Below, one piece after another: positions 1 through 11,426 of a stretch of 23,728 nt of DNA (its first letter is position 1; every line of letters begins with the position of its first letter). The notes under the pieces were generated by a model. That model searched no databases and was not told where the DNA came from. It saw only the letters and a program-made list of their open reading frames with translations. The DNA is taken from positions 1-23,728 of the forward strand of contig JADNRV010000583.1 of assembly GCA_015499995.1 (NCBI GenBank), in the 5' to 3' direction. This DNA is from Flammula alnicola. Taxonomy: Eukaryota; Basidiomycota; Agaricomycetes; Agaricales; Strophariaceae. The translations under genes were made by a program, and so were the position numbers.

Positions 1-477
1 GGTGTTTTTCCATTTGGCCGTTCGTATTCTACAGTATACGTCGGGAGTTCTGATTGCGCAGGTGTTAATGAAACTAGGGGAGGTGCTGCCTGTGCTGGAG
101 CAGCAATAAGAGGGTTCGGTCGATCAGAGGCTATTGTCCTCGATGAGAAGTTTGAAGAACCGGTCTGCGTTGTGGTGTATGAAGGGCGCCTAGCTTCAGA
201 ATTACCAGATGTTGGATTGCTTGTGTTGCTGCCTGCCGTAGAGCTGGATGCGACGGCAACCGCAGATGATAACGGGGCCGATAACGTGTTCTTCATGCGC
301 GAGAATATCGAGGTGACGAGAGTATAAGGGTTGATCATGTTCGTCTTCCTCTGAGAAGGGTTAAAGGAAGTGAGGTTGGTACATCGTCCGCGGCCAACTT
401 GGTGCTGCTCCTTGACCTGGAAGACTGTCCACTAAGCGACCCACCAGGGGAGATGTTGGATTTGGAGATTCCATCAT
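1..477 (-). CDS. 5' part of a minus-strand gene, tentatively Fab1/PIKfyve-like
   Basis: The minus strand is open from about 338 down to base 1 and continues out of the window. It encodes a Ser/Thr/Pro/Ala-rich, low-complexity stretch starting YTLVTSIFSRMKNTLSAP, consistent with a disordered N-terminal region. Upstream, short conserved-looking segments sit in different frames: an ATG at 477-475, then KLAADDVPTS, then TSFNP, then FSEEDEHDQ, then YTLVTS. Each frame change fits one or two missing bases, giving about five losses between roughly 330 and 420. The order of these segments resembles, from memory, the N-terminus of fungal phosphatidylinositol-3-phosphate 5-kinase (Fab1), a vacuolar lipid kinase. 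The diagnostic FYVE, chaperonin-like and kinase domains would lie outside the window, so the name is only a suggestion. The gene is divergent from CSN2 and shares a 261-bp intergenic region with it. Confidence 0.4.
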
Positions 478-738
478 CGAGCTAGATTATAACGCTTCAA
501 GCGTAAGTAGCTAAGTAGGATGGAGCATGAACAGAATCAAGACAGCATGCACATTGCAAGTAACTTGAAGTTGAATCTCATTTAGCACTTCCATGATCAG
601 CGCCGATCACGTGGCTGTCTCTTACCACACTTTCTACACAACCGTGATTGATAGAGCACTTCATCTCTGTCTTTCGGGATCGACGCAAGAGAACCCCATT
701 CACCCCTCGAAGCCCTCCTGAAAGACTAGAATCTCAAT
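478..738. promoter_or_regulatory. Bidirectional intergenic promoter region, Fab1-like / CSN2
   Basis: This 261-bp gap separates two divergent start codons. It contains a CACGTG E-box at 608-613, the core site of bHLH factors. No clear TATA box is visible. Use of the E-box is inferred from position only. Confidence 0.4.
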
Positions 739-2786
739 ATGGATGACGATGATGCCGATTATATGCAAGGAAGTGACGACGAAGTAGGTCTTTTGAACAC
801 TCATGAGCCATGCGTTTGAATCAAACGACGTCTATTAGGACTATGGCTTCGATTACTCTGATAATGAGATGCAAACGAGTCGGGTAGCGCAGACGTGGAA
901 AATATGTATTACAAGGCGAAATGTACGCCATTTTTCCCCCTTTGATACCGATGAGATCTGACCATATTGCCTCAGCCAAGAAGGAAGACATCCAGAGAGG
1001 CGCTGAAAGAGTTCCGTGCGATAGTGGACCAAGAGGAGGAGAAAGGGGACTGGTGTGTACTTCATCATGTCTCCCAAATTATGGTCAGAGACTGAAATTT
1101 GTTAAACCAGGGGCTTCAAAGCGCTTAAGCAATGACGAAGCTGCTATTCCTGAATTGCACAGACCCAATGACGCGTTGAAGACATACACTGAACTGCTCA
1201 CATACACAAAATCGGCCGTGACGCGAAATTACTCTGAAAAGTCGATCAATGGAATCTTGGATTATGTTGGTGGAGGAAAAGGCGGCGTTGTCGAAGTAGA
1301 TGTTCTCGAGAAATTCTACCAAGCAACGAGGAAAGCTTTGGAGGAGGCTAAAAACGAGGTCAGTCCACCTTTATGTCTTAGAACACGAGAGCGCCCAATA
1401 ATTTGTCATAACAGCGCCTCTCAGTCAAGACAAACTTGAAGCTAGCCAAGCTGTGGCTGGACCGTAAGAATACTCGCGTCTGTCTAAGGTTAATCGCATT
1501 CGCTTACTTCTACTATTACTCCAGCTCACAATGTAGATTCAACGTAGCTCATCAGAGAGCTGCATAGTGCAACCGCTGCGACGAACGAAGTCGACGACCA
1601 GTCCCAGCGCGGTACACAACTTTTGGAAATCTACGCCCTTGAAATACAAATGTATAATGAAACACGGAACTTCAAGAAGCTCAAGGTATAGCCCGCTCTT
1701 TTCTGCACATGTAGTGTGTAGGTTTTACCTGATTTGTAGGAATTTACAACGCTAGTAATGCTGTTCGGTCAGCTATTCCGCATCCAAGGATCATGGGCGT
1801 CATCAAAGAATGTGGTGGCAAAATGTGGATGGGCGAACGTACGCTCGCTTATTCTCGTTGATATTTCATTTTCTGATACATTTCTCCCTTCCAGGTCAAT
1901 GGAACCGAGCCAGTGAAGACTTCTTCGAGTCGTTCCGTAACTACGATGAAGCTGGATCGCCGCAAAGAATTCAGGTCCTAAAATATTTGGTTTTGGCAAA
2001 CATGCTTACTGGTAGTGAAGTCAATCCCTTTGACAGTCAAGAAACGAAACCGTGAGTGTTCATGTCAAACTCTCTCTGCAAATCTTGCTTGAACCCTTAT
2101 TTTCATAGATACAAGACCGATCCTCAGATTAAAGCGATGACGGACCTTGTTGATGCGTACCAACGTCGCGAGGTTCACCTTGCAGAGAAAATTCTGAAAG
2201 GTAAAGTTATATGTCAAACATTCTTTACAGTAACTTACGCCTATGTGGCTTCAAGACAACCGTTCGACGATCATGGACGACAACTTCATTCGTTCGTATA
2301 TCGGTGAACTACTTCGAAGCTTGCGCACCCAGTACCTCATCGATCTCATCAAACCGTACACTCGTTTGGAACTTTCTTTCCTTGCAAAGGTAATTTATTG
2401 CGAAAGTTGTTGATAGGTAAACACTGAGCCTGTTCTTCCCCAGCAACTCAACGTCGATATTCAAGAAGTCGAAGAGCTTCTCATTGGGCTGATCTTGGAG
2501 GGCAAAGTGGACGGACGCATTGATCAGGTCGGCATGAGACTGGAACTTGATCGAAAGTAAGTCTTAGGTTTCCAGATGACATTAATGTTAAAAAGCTAAT
2601 GAGTTGCTTGAATTTAGGCAAAGCCTTGAGAAGAAACGATATGCTGCCCTGAGTAAATGGACAGAAGCTCTTGAATCCGTTCACGGTGCAGTTGTCGGCA
2701 AGACGGCCAACACCTCTCGGGGACCTGCTGAGCCTGGAGTCCTTGGGGACAACTTCGGTCTTCGAGACTCGGATAGGTGGAGTTGA
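739..2786 (+). CDS. CSN2: COP9 signalosome complex subunit 2
   Basis: CSN2 is a PCI-domain scaffold subunit of the COP9 signalosome, the nuclear complex that removes Nedd8 from cullins. Exons read as 739-783, 839-922, 976-1052, 1111-1358, 1415-1488, 1548-1685, 1740-1838, 1895-2051, 2109-2200, 2256-2389, 2444-2556 and 2618-2786. Conserved blocks are plain: an acidic N-terminus, [69 protein letters not shown] and the C-terminal PCI/winged-helix part with [17 protein letters not shown]. Exons 6 and 8-12 are intact. Exons 2, 3, 4, 5 and 7 lack about seven single bases (near 869, 986, 991, 1130, 1151, 1468 and 1741). If these are allowed for, every exon phase closes and the product is about 478 residues. 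As written the gene is frameshifted. Because the protein is conserved on both sides of each break, sequence error is likelier than decay. It is convergent with MRPL28. Confidence 0.94.
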
Positions 2787-2986
2787 GTTGACACTGACCA
2801 CAGATAGTCAGGATTATAGTGTTTTGCATTGTTTTCTGTACACTGTATATTAAAGGATAGATAGCATTATCCATCTGCATACTGTCGGGTCCTATGGTGA
2901 GGGGTTGGTAGGAGAACACAACTGGCTCAAACTGCAGACATGACCATGAGATGAGCCGCAACAGCATATAAAAAGAGGACTGACAA

Positions 2987-3553
2987 TTAAAGCGGTCGTT
3001 GGAAAGATTTCCACTCATATTTCCATCCACCACGGGAAGGCGTATCTGTCGGTAAGCGCAACTCGCGAGGGAAGAGTCCACGTATGCGAGCTTCCATGGC
3101 ACGAATTTCAGAGGCCTTGAGCTTCTTCATCATCTCCATCTCCTCAGGCGTCCTCGCCCTAGGGTCATCCTTCTTGTTCGCCTCCATATATAACTTGGGG
3201 TCTATCTCGTGGAGAACATCCATGGCTTCCTTCATGCACTCAAACTTCCTCGCCGTCTCCGCCTCCCGCTTCTTCCTCAAATGCCTTTTGTGCAGCAGCC
3301 ACGCGCGCTCGATCGTCTCATGCGCCTGCACGGAAGGAATGGCGCGTTGGATTGCCCGTCCGACATCGGGACGCCATGTTCCTATTGGCGTCGAGCGATT
3401 CTTGATGTTGCTGGGGTAGAGAACACGTCGGATGATCTCTTTTTTGGGGTCTCCTCCCATGTCCACGTTCGGTGCGGCATAGTGTCTGACGGCCGCCGGG
3501 ATGGTATTTAGTGTAAGCCGGGACCTACTAGAACACATGAGAGAGGCAGACAT
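2987..3553 (-). CDS. MRPL28: Mitochondrial large-subunit ribosomal protein mL40 (MRPL28 family)
   Basis: This single-exon, 188-aa ORF matches the fungal mL40/MRPL28 family, a protein of the mitochondrial large ribosomal subunit. The N-terminus is rich in Ser, Arg and Ala without acidic residues (MSASLMCSSRSRLTL), as in a mitochondrial targeting peptide. The core contains IIRRVLYPSNIKNRSTPIG, then WRPDVGRAIQRAIPS, then a long charged helix (ERAWLLHKRHLRKKREAE) and a conserved C-terminal segment RGLFPRELRLPTDTPSRGGW. Length is as expected for the family. It converges on CSN2 with 200 bp between the stop codons. Its start lies only about 20 bp from a 15-bp inverted repeat (3572-3586). No frame break is visible. 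Confidence 0.88.
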   Translation of the reverse strand: MSASLMCSSRSRLTLNTIPAAVRHYAAPNVDMGGDPKKEIIRRVLYPSNIKNRSTPIGTWRPDVGRAIQRAIPSVQAHETIERAWLLHKRHLRKKREAETARKFECMKEAMDVLHEIDPKLYMEANKKDDPRARTPEEMEMMKKLKASEIRAMEARIRGLFPRELRLPTDTPSRGGWKYEWKSFQRPL

Positions 3554-3571
3554 TGTGTAAGAATCTGGGAT

Positions 3572-3586
3572 TTGGAAACACCGGCG
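3572..3586 (+). repeat. Left arm of a 15-bp perfect inverted repeat
   Basis: TTGGAAACACCGGCG recurs as its exact reverse complement at 4202-4216, about 615 bp away. The enclosed 645 bp has no coding signal. It could be the terminal repeats of a small non-autonomous DNA element, but no convincing target-site duplication flanks it. Confidence 0.5.
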
Positions 3587-4201
3587 TCGTTCACCGGCGG
3601 TGTCGACGGCGGCAACCCCCGAAGATGACCAAGCCTTCCCTAAGCCTCGTCGGCAGATCGGCAGATGTCCAATTTGGCGTCGCCTGGTTCCGTCAGCCGC
3701 CCGCCTCGCCCTGCCCGTGCAGCGCCTGTAGATTTGAACGTTCAGCGGGGGGATTTAATTGTTCTCGTCATGTAGAAAAGTTGCCGCTCCAATGTAGTAA
3801 TGTAGCTTCAGTGCCAATGTCATTTTTTGGTATGTTTCTAAACTTTAAGGGCATAAAACCAACGATGGACTGTGATACTACCCAAGCTGCAACCCGCCCA
3901 CCCATCGCTCGGGCCTTCAAATGCTCAGCGCACTTCTTAAACTTCCCCGCCATATTAAAAAACTACCTTGCTATGTTATTAACATAATGCTACCACCAAA
4001 AATCACAATTGAAATTGTATTTTCCAGTATAAAATAAACATCCCAATTACCAAAATGCATCTGCTGGTGTAGTACCTCTATCTCTGCTCTACGAAGCTTT
4101 ATTTAATATCTACCGGTCATCGTTTGCAACGGCGAGCTCACGCATCCTGGCGGGGACACGTGACGCGGTATTTGCCGCCGGTGTTTGATGGCGTCGATCA
4201 C

Positions 4202-4216
4202 CGCCGGTGTTTCCAA
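4202..4216 (-). repeat. Right arm of the 15-bp inverted repeat
   Basis: This is the exact reverse complement of 3572-3586. The core CCGCCGGTGTTT also occurs as a direct copy just upstream, around 4178-4189, so the GC-rich motif is locally reiterated. Confidence 0.5.
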
Positions 4217-4518
4217 TATACGGATGCCCTCGACATTGTGATAGAGAACGACAACAAAAAATTGGATCCCGAAGGAGACTCGACTAGGAAATGTTCCCAC
4301 GCACCCGACACGCGCGAAAACTTGAACTGGGATTCATCCGACAGACTTTCACGCAAGATACTGCTGTTCTCTTTTATTTTTCTATTTAGTTCTCGAAATT
4401 ATAAGGACGAGAGAGATGACTAAGACCAGAGCTATGATTTTGGAGTTGCATCCACAGGCGCCTAATTTTGAAGATTGGCGTCCTCTGGCACAGATCGAAT
4501 CCCGCGCCCTACATCAAC

Positions 4519-4739
4519 CTCAGGCTGATGACAACGTTGAGATACTTATCTACATATATGCTACTTTTTATTGAAAGACAGTACAATTCGCTCGGCGGCA
4601 ATATCAAACGAAATTTGAGCACTACATAAATAGCATGCATTAAACTTCCAGTCTTGTCCAATGTCTGCAGGGAGGGGTTCCCGAGTTTGTTATAATTACA
4701 GAGACTCTCCTCCTCAGGAAACAATCATCAGAAAATGTA
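4519..4739 (+). pseudogene. Truncated duplicate of the 3' end of the 12.5 kb ORF
   Basis: About 220 bp here match the reverse complement of 12437-12653 at roughly 95 percent identity apart from a few short gaps. The match covers the last 30-odd codons of the ORF at 12547-12915 (start QADDNVE) plus about 110 bp of its downstream flank. A 4-bp insertion after the codons for LIY shifts the frame, so this copy cannot encode the same C-terminus. Similarity stops abruptly on both sides (upstream of CTCAGG and after AAAATGTA), with no sign of the 5' part of the gene. Confidence 0.85.
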
Positions 4740-4754
4740 CAACGGCCAAACTTC

Positions 4755-4805
4755 GACTGTCAGTAAGCTGACTCGGTCAGTCAAATTATTGACTGGTCAG
4801 TGACC
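4755..4805. promoter_or_regulatory. Cluster of TGAC-type palindromes upstream of enolase 1
   Basis: Three adjacent dyads are visible: GTCAG-4-CTGAC (4759-4772), CAGTCAA-4-TTGACTG (4778-4795) and GGTCA-1-TGACC (4795-4805). A TGACTC sits at 4769-4774. TGACTC and TGAC half-sites are typical bZIP (AP-1/Gcn4-like) targets. The cluster lies about 470 bp upstream of the enolase ATG, so regulation of that gene is possible but inferred. Confidence 0.45.
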
Positions 4806-5194
4806 CCTTTTATGATTTGAACGCCGTAGATGCATGCCTGCCCCATCTTTGACAGAATATCGTTCCTAATGACAATAGTTCCACATTGCAGAGAATCGAT
4901 CTCCTCCCCTGTTCAACTCATTCTCCGGCTGGTCACCAGTCTAATTTTACACATCTTTTTAAATAATTTGTGCCCTTCTTTTTGTCATTTCAATCGAGCC
5001 TCAGTTCTAGTCTCGTTAACCAGCCTCTTTTACTTCGAGAAGATGAGTCGTTCTCTCATAGAGAGTCTGGCCCGGTCACCCCTCTCCACATTGATGATTG
5101 AACCATCTGTCATGATGACATTCTAACAAGTCCCTTTAGTTCCAGACGAGGTCAGGACGAGTCTACAAGTTCGATGCAATCCATAAATAGATTT

Positions 5195-5204
5195 CTATAT
5201 ATAG
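5195..5204 (+). promoter_or_regulatory. TATA box of enolase 1
   Basis: CTATATATAG lies about 70 bp upstream of the enolase ATG at 5274 and is followed by a pyrimidine- and A-rich leader. Spacing and sequence are typical of a strongly expressed fungal glycolytic promoter. Confidence 0.6.
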
Positions 5205-5273
5205 ATCTCTACGTTATAACACCACCTCCACCACAGATTGCTCCATTATTCCCCAATACTAGCACTTTCAGAA

Positions 5274-6962
<1,689 letters not shown>

Positions 6963-7449
6963 TAGCTGGGGGGTACAACAACTACGCTTCGTTCAATCCT
7001 GCTTGTGATATGGTGCCATTTGGAATTCAGAACATTTAGCCCCTTCAGTTGTAATCCAGGTTTTGTTCAGCAGCAATCTATATTATCATGCAATTACGGT
7101 AAGGCGTAAGGCCCTACGGCATTTCAGAGAGAACGGTGTTAAGACGATACAATATATATAGGATGACGGATGCCGTGGATCGAAAGTGAAGGAGGAAATC
7201 CTCGAATGAGAGTGAATTCGGGAGCGCAATTGAATGAATGTATGCATGAATGATTCTGATGTGAGGTATAGTAATCGCGAAGAAAACCCTTTGCAAACCG
7301 AGAGCTAGGACTAGTATACAAGGAAGCGACGGAAAATATGATGATAAGAGTCTAGACGAAGAGAGAAAAATGAATGAGTTTTGATGGCGATGCTAGGCAA
7401 AGGAAAAGGGGACGATGGGAGATGATAATACGGATAATGATAGTGCATG
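6963..7449. other. 3' intergenic region between convergent enolase 1 and TBC gene
   Basis: This 487-bp stretch presumably holds the 3' UTRs of both convergent genes. It contains a short degenerate tandem of TGAA units (about 7231-7252). I see no coding or structured RNA signal. Confidence 0.5.
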
Positions 7450-9868
7450 CTATAGCAAGGCGGCGCCGTCTTTGCCAGATGCGACAAGGGCCTTCCAGTC
7501 TTGTCGCCACTGTGTCATGTTGGCTCTCAGCTTCTTGTCGCCGAGGGTCATTTCGATCCAGGACATGAGGACGTTCTCATCTTCAGGGACGAAAAACGAA
7601 GACAGGAGGGACAGGATGGTTTCGAAGTTCGCGGAGCTGGAGGTGATGTGGTCTAATCCATGCAAGCCATTAGATTCTCGCTCGGCATACATAAATGGCG
7701 TAAATAGTATGACGTACCTCGATAAACCCACACAATAGCAACTGCGATTGCGATAAATACGTCGTACCCTTCCAACAGGAACGCGTCCCAGAACCGGAGC
7801 TGTGTCTGAAACGGCACAGAGTTGGCGAAAAGGGTGATGTACCATTTCGTAGCATACGATGTTGTAGAGATTGTATGCTTCTTGAATGCCTCATACACCG
7901 CAGGCATTGTTGTTTCCATGATCCGCTCCTGGACGTATATGGCTTCCAGCATTCCTGGGAAGCCCTGGTTGAACACGTCGTGCAGCTTGTATGCGTCGTG
8001 CAAGAGGACAAGTGACGCATACACCCGCTCAGGCTCAAAATAACAGAGCAGAGTCGCTGCGATGGGCCCCATGCCTTGCACATACCCACACGACGGACAC
8101 CGCAGCGAAAACGAATGAAGGACATGGAACAGAGACCGTTGTCTGCATCATTCTATAAGGATAAAGACGGAATGCGCGGAATAGGGGAAAACCTCACCCA
8201 GCACCGTATCTCGTCCTGAACATGATATGTCCACTAATCGTCCGTGGGACATCCAAGTCGATCTGGATGTCATAAGTCGAGGGCTTGTCCAAGCATTCGC
8301 GGTACTCCGATGCCAAAATCTCGTAGCCGCGGGGTGAGATACCAGAGAACCGCGTCATCATGAGGTCCCACGCTGCTCTGCGCCATCTATCCGGGATGCC
8401 CTTGTACGTTCGCTCGCGCAGCTTCGGTTCTTTCGACGGCCGTATACGCCAGGTCTCGACGTTGCCACCGAATTCGCGCTTCTGCGGCACGAGCATGCGT
8501 GTCCACTTTTCTATGCGAGAGGACTCCTTTGCAGGCACTTCGACTGGCGGTAACAACTTGACCGTCGGAGCATTAGAAGAGGCGGTAGGAGGTCCAGCTG
8601 ATGTGTGGGAGATTTTCTTGAGCAGAGGCGCAGAACTCAGAAGGATGAGCCGGTCATGCGAGGTTATGGAGAAGAAACCGTATCTAATAGTCGAGTTGAT
8701 TTATTTATGACAATAAAGGTCCACGAGACATTAGTGAAACTCACCGATCCAAACTCTGAAGAACTTGAATTTCCTTTGGGTCAAGACTTCGTTTCTTCTC
8801 CTGTCCGTCGCCCAATGCTGCCTCTGCTTGTAGCTGACTTGCCCTACTTGTACCTATTCTAGCTCTTGTCCGTTCAACACCTTCCTCGTATCCATCACCC
8901 TTAACACCCGACGCCTCCAGTTGGGCGTATGTGTTTCGTACATGGAAACCGTCCATGTCTTCGCCTTCAGAGGGTACAAGAGACACTTTACTCGAGGGGG
9001 AACCGGCTGATGGTGGGTGCTTCCCATTAAGTTTCATAGACGTCTTGGGTGTCAGAACCCCTGCAGCCGGAGAAGGTTGTCGCTGGGGAGTCGGGGACGG
9101 CGTGGTGCGCACTGAAGTGGGCAGAGCAGGCAATGCGCGCGGGGGAAGTTGTTGTGGTACCGGTGAACTTGGCTGTGGTATTGGCGAACTTCGTGAAGAT
9201 CGTTTCGAGTGCGGGGAGTCACTTGTTCTGAATTCGTTTGAGAGTGAAGGGCCCGGAGTGTAAGATGAGGCAGAGAGATCACTCGTACGGAGGTTGGAAC
9301 CGGTCACCGAACTGGGGTCTTCAAAGAGCTCCGAAGGTGTGTGAATTGAAGAAGGTGTTGCATAGCTTGAAGAAGGGCGAACAGACGAGTTTGTAGCAAG
9401 CGATCCACGAGGACTGGCATCTACGCCGACCATGCCGCTGTGATGGGAGTCAGACTTCTCTGTTGTCGCAGGAGGTGCTGGAGGAATTTCAGGGTCCGGT
9501 TCTGGTGAATAGTATGCCAGGTCAGAGTCGTCATAGCCGTTTGAGGCAAAGGAAGAGCGGCGAATGTCGTCCGTGAGATTGAGGTTGACCGTTGGGGCTG
9601 AAATCGTGTCCTTGGACCGCGTTCGATCATGTTTGTGACTGCCAGCAGCGCATGGCACGTTCGTCCAGCTCGCGCTCGCCCTTGCGTCTAGCTCGTCCCC
9701 ATACATGGAATATATTGAGAATATAGGGTCTGACGAGTCTCTTGCGGGCTCCTTCCTGGCAATCCGTGGCTGCGAGGTGGAGTTACGTTGGGGAGGCTGG
9801 GTGGCAATTGAGGGAATATCAAATGTGAGGGGAGTAGGAGGCACGAGAACGAGAGTGGGAGCCTCCAT
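7450..9868 (-). CDS. TBC-domain Rab GTPase-activating protein
   Basis: TBC proteins stimulate GTP hydrolysis by Rab GTPases in membrane traffic. Exons are 9868-8745, 8683-8198, 8142-7718 and 7652-7450; phases close to give 745 residues. The first 370 residues, almost all of exon 1, are Ser/Pro/Thr-rich and disordered, with PxxP runs such as PPRALPALP that could bind SH3 domains. The TBC domain starts with KGIPDRWRRAAWDLM near residue 469. Both catalytic fingers are present: IDLDVPR, the IxxDxxR motif with Arg522, and GYVQGMG with Gln559. The rest of the domain follows (CYFEPERVYASLVLLHDAY, then FWDAFLLEGYDVFIAIAVAI). Family and catalytic competence are well supported; the specific Rab substrate cannot be told. 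It is divergent from the small ORF at 10143. Confidence 0.93.
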
Positions 9869-10142
9869 TGGTGAAAGGAATTGGACAGAGTGCTATAGAC
9901 TGAGAATTGACATGGACAGCCCGTCTGTCAAAGGGAGCTGTGAAAGGATTGTATTGGATTTGTACCAAACACACTACAGCCGTTTCGGAAATTCTTGTCC
10001 ACGGTGATTTCCGACGTGTTTTAAATAAAATAAATGAAACAAATCGAGAAAATAAGAAAAATTCAGAAAATTCAGAATCGTAGCTTGCGCTGTCTCTACT
10101 GCTCATAAACGAGCATCTACACTTCTTAAATATCCGTACATC
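9869..10142. promoter_or_regulatory. Intergenic promoter region of the TBC gene
   Basis: This 274-bp gap lies upstream of the TBC start codon. It includes an A-rich block with repeated GAAAATTCA-type units (about 10045-10077). No clear TATA box or known operator is visible. Confidence 0.35.
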
Positions 10143-10343
10143 ATGTCTGATGACTACGACAATCGTCCCCTGGACTTTCCCGTGTCTGACGGTGAAGAGA
10201 ACATCTTCCTACATCGAAAGCCTTGCCCGCTACGCAACAAGATGATTCATGAGCTTGCACAGCTCTCTGAGCTCTGCTATGAATTCACTGTGAAGAATAT
10301 GAGGTCTACCATGCAGGAAGGATGGAGGATCAACTCGACGTGA
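10143..10343 (+). CDS. Small hypothetical ORF or first exon, perhaps interrupted
   Basis: The ORF starts MSDDYDNRPLDFPVSDGEEN and encodes 66 residues up to a TGA. It reads like real protein: an acidic N-terminus, then a mixed helical segment IHELAQLSELCYEF. The end overlaps a good splice donor (GAC then GTGAGT at 10340), so this may be a first exon. No downstream exon could be joined with confidence, and a transposase-like remnant begins about 18 bp beyond. It matches no family I recognise. It could be the stump of a gene broken by insertion, or a chance ORF. Confidence 0.25.
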   Translation: MSDDYDNRPLDFPVSDGEENIFLHRKPCPLRNKMIHELAQLSELCYEFTVKNMRSTMQEGWRINST

Positions 10344-10357
10344 GTCTTCTAGTTACC

Positions 10358-10462
10358 CTGCCAGCATGGAATACTTTCGGGTGATACCGTGACTCCGAGA
10401 GTGTCTGCAATTTCGGACAATTCCCAGCCCTCGTCGAGCAGCTCTTGAGATGCTTTCACAGA
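10358..10462 (-). mobile_element. Remnant of a transposase N-terminal helix-turn-helix
   Basis: One minus-strand frame reads ASQELLDEGWELSEIADTLG, followed by VTVSPESIPCWQ and a stop. This is the pattern of the first helix-turn-helix of Tc1/mariner-type and related transposases (an element that grows, senses, then 'IA..LGV....I..W'). An upstream TGA and the lack of any DDE catalytic region show that only a small, dead fragment remains. The family assignment is by motif shape only. Confidence 0.45.
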
Positions 10463-11014
10463 GAGATATCACCACCGAGAGTATGTAGATGGATATTAGA
10501 CAATTTTTTTTGCGAAAGAAATTGAGAAACTGGGACAGTTGGCAATGTGTTTGTGCTTCAGCCCACTGAGATGTTCCACAACATTCTACCAATATCATTA
10601 AGCCTGGAACTGGATTTATTGGCATAGGGGCATTGGCAATGGAATGTAAGACTCTTTTTTTGAGAGTTTTGACGAGGGTTCACGACAGCCTCTGGAAGAC
10701 CTGATGACGTGGCACTGCACAGTGGGCAGCATTGCCTCTGTGACACGCTCCGGGGCACTTGAAAGCAAAAGAAAATACCTAGTTACTATTCATGAGGTCT
10801 TCCTTCATTTTCAGTCATTCTGGCTTCCATTTGTGAGGTCCTTTGGCCCCGAATCAAAAGTTTGAAGACTTCGAGGCCTGGATAGCTCTATTACAACCTA
10901 ACCTCGTCAGAAACAACCAGACTTTGAGCCCTATGCATGGTATTGATATGGTTGCATATAAGGAACATTAAATGCTCGAAAAGACTGCAGAATCGCTCGA
11001 TTAAAGCTCATTCT

Positions 11015-11060
11015 TGCATTTATTGCATTTATTGCATTTTCTGGATTTTCTGGATTTATT
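11015..11060 (+). repeat. AT-rich short tandem repeats
   Basis: Three copies of TTGCATTTA-like units are followed by two copies of TGGATTTTC-like units and an A/T tail. This is a minisatellite-like tract without coding content. Confidence 0.7.
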
Positions 11061-11381
11061 TTATTTTAAAACGCCGGAATTCACCGCCGGACAAGAATTT
11101 CCGAAACGGCTGTATAAATTTGTTCTCATCTCCTTCGCAACAATCACTCTACTCGGTTTCGCTATCCTGTCTCAAACCTCCACGTCTTATCCTCAGGAAC
11201 CCTCTCTTCAAGTTCTCTCGTTGGCCATAAGCTACCGTGTCTGCCGCATCCAGTACGTTATGGACTAAACTCGTACTTTTCCTTCTCTTGCGCTCAGAGT
11301 CTCACGAAGTGTCGGTAAAATAGTACGCGTGCCTTTTATTATACGTCTTGCGCTCCGCTTTCTTATTTTTCCGTGATAGAA

Positions 11382-11426
11382 ATTCTTCGAATCGCGGTCC
11401 GATGCGTCCGTCCAACTTCGAAGAAT
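11382..11426. repeat. 10-bp perfect inverted repeat (stem-loop)
   Basis: ATTCTTCGAA at 11382-11391 is matched by TTCGAAGAAT at 11417-11426 with a 25-bp spacer. TTC/GAA triplets resemble heat-shock elements, but there is no clear gene to control nearby. Confidence 0.5.

Larger units (their letters stand above)
3554..5273. other. Gene-poor intergenic region
   Basis: I see no credible gene in this 1.7 kb. ORFs here are short, compositionally biased and lack recognisable motifs. It holds a 15-bp inverted repeat pair (3572-3586 and 4202-4216), a CACGTG at 4157-4162, a truncated duplicate of the 3' end of the ORF at 12547-12915 (4519-4739), a cluster of TGAC palindromes (4755-4805), and the enolase promoter with a TATA box at 5195-5204. 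Confidence 0.6.

Noticed and set aside
739..1760. CSN2 as a decayed pseudogene
   Set aside because: The breaks are all single-base losses, splice sites and residues are conserved on both sides, and the 3' half is intact; decay would also bring substitutions and stops.
3553..3987. 144-aa plus-strand ORF
   Set aside because: Its composition is rich in Cys, Arg and Pro with no motif; it begins inside the MRPL28 start codon region and runs through AT-rich intergenic sequence.
4460..4512. tRNA-like 3' half (GATCGAATCCCGCGCC)
   Set aside because: No pairing acceptor stem, D-arm or anticodon arm of proper length can be drawn.
8931..9263. 110-aa ORF antisense to the TBC gene
   Set aside because: It is the complement of the Ser/Pro-rich exon 1, whose composition leaves the opposite strand open.
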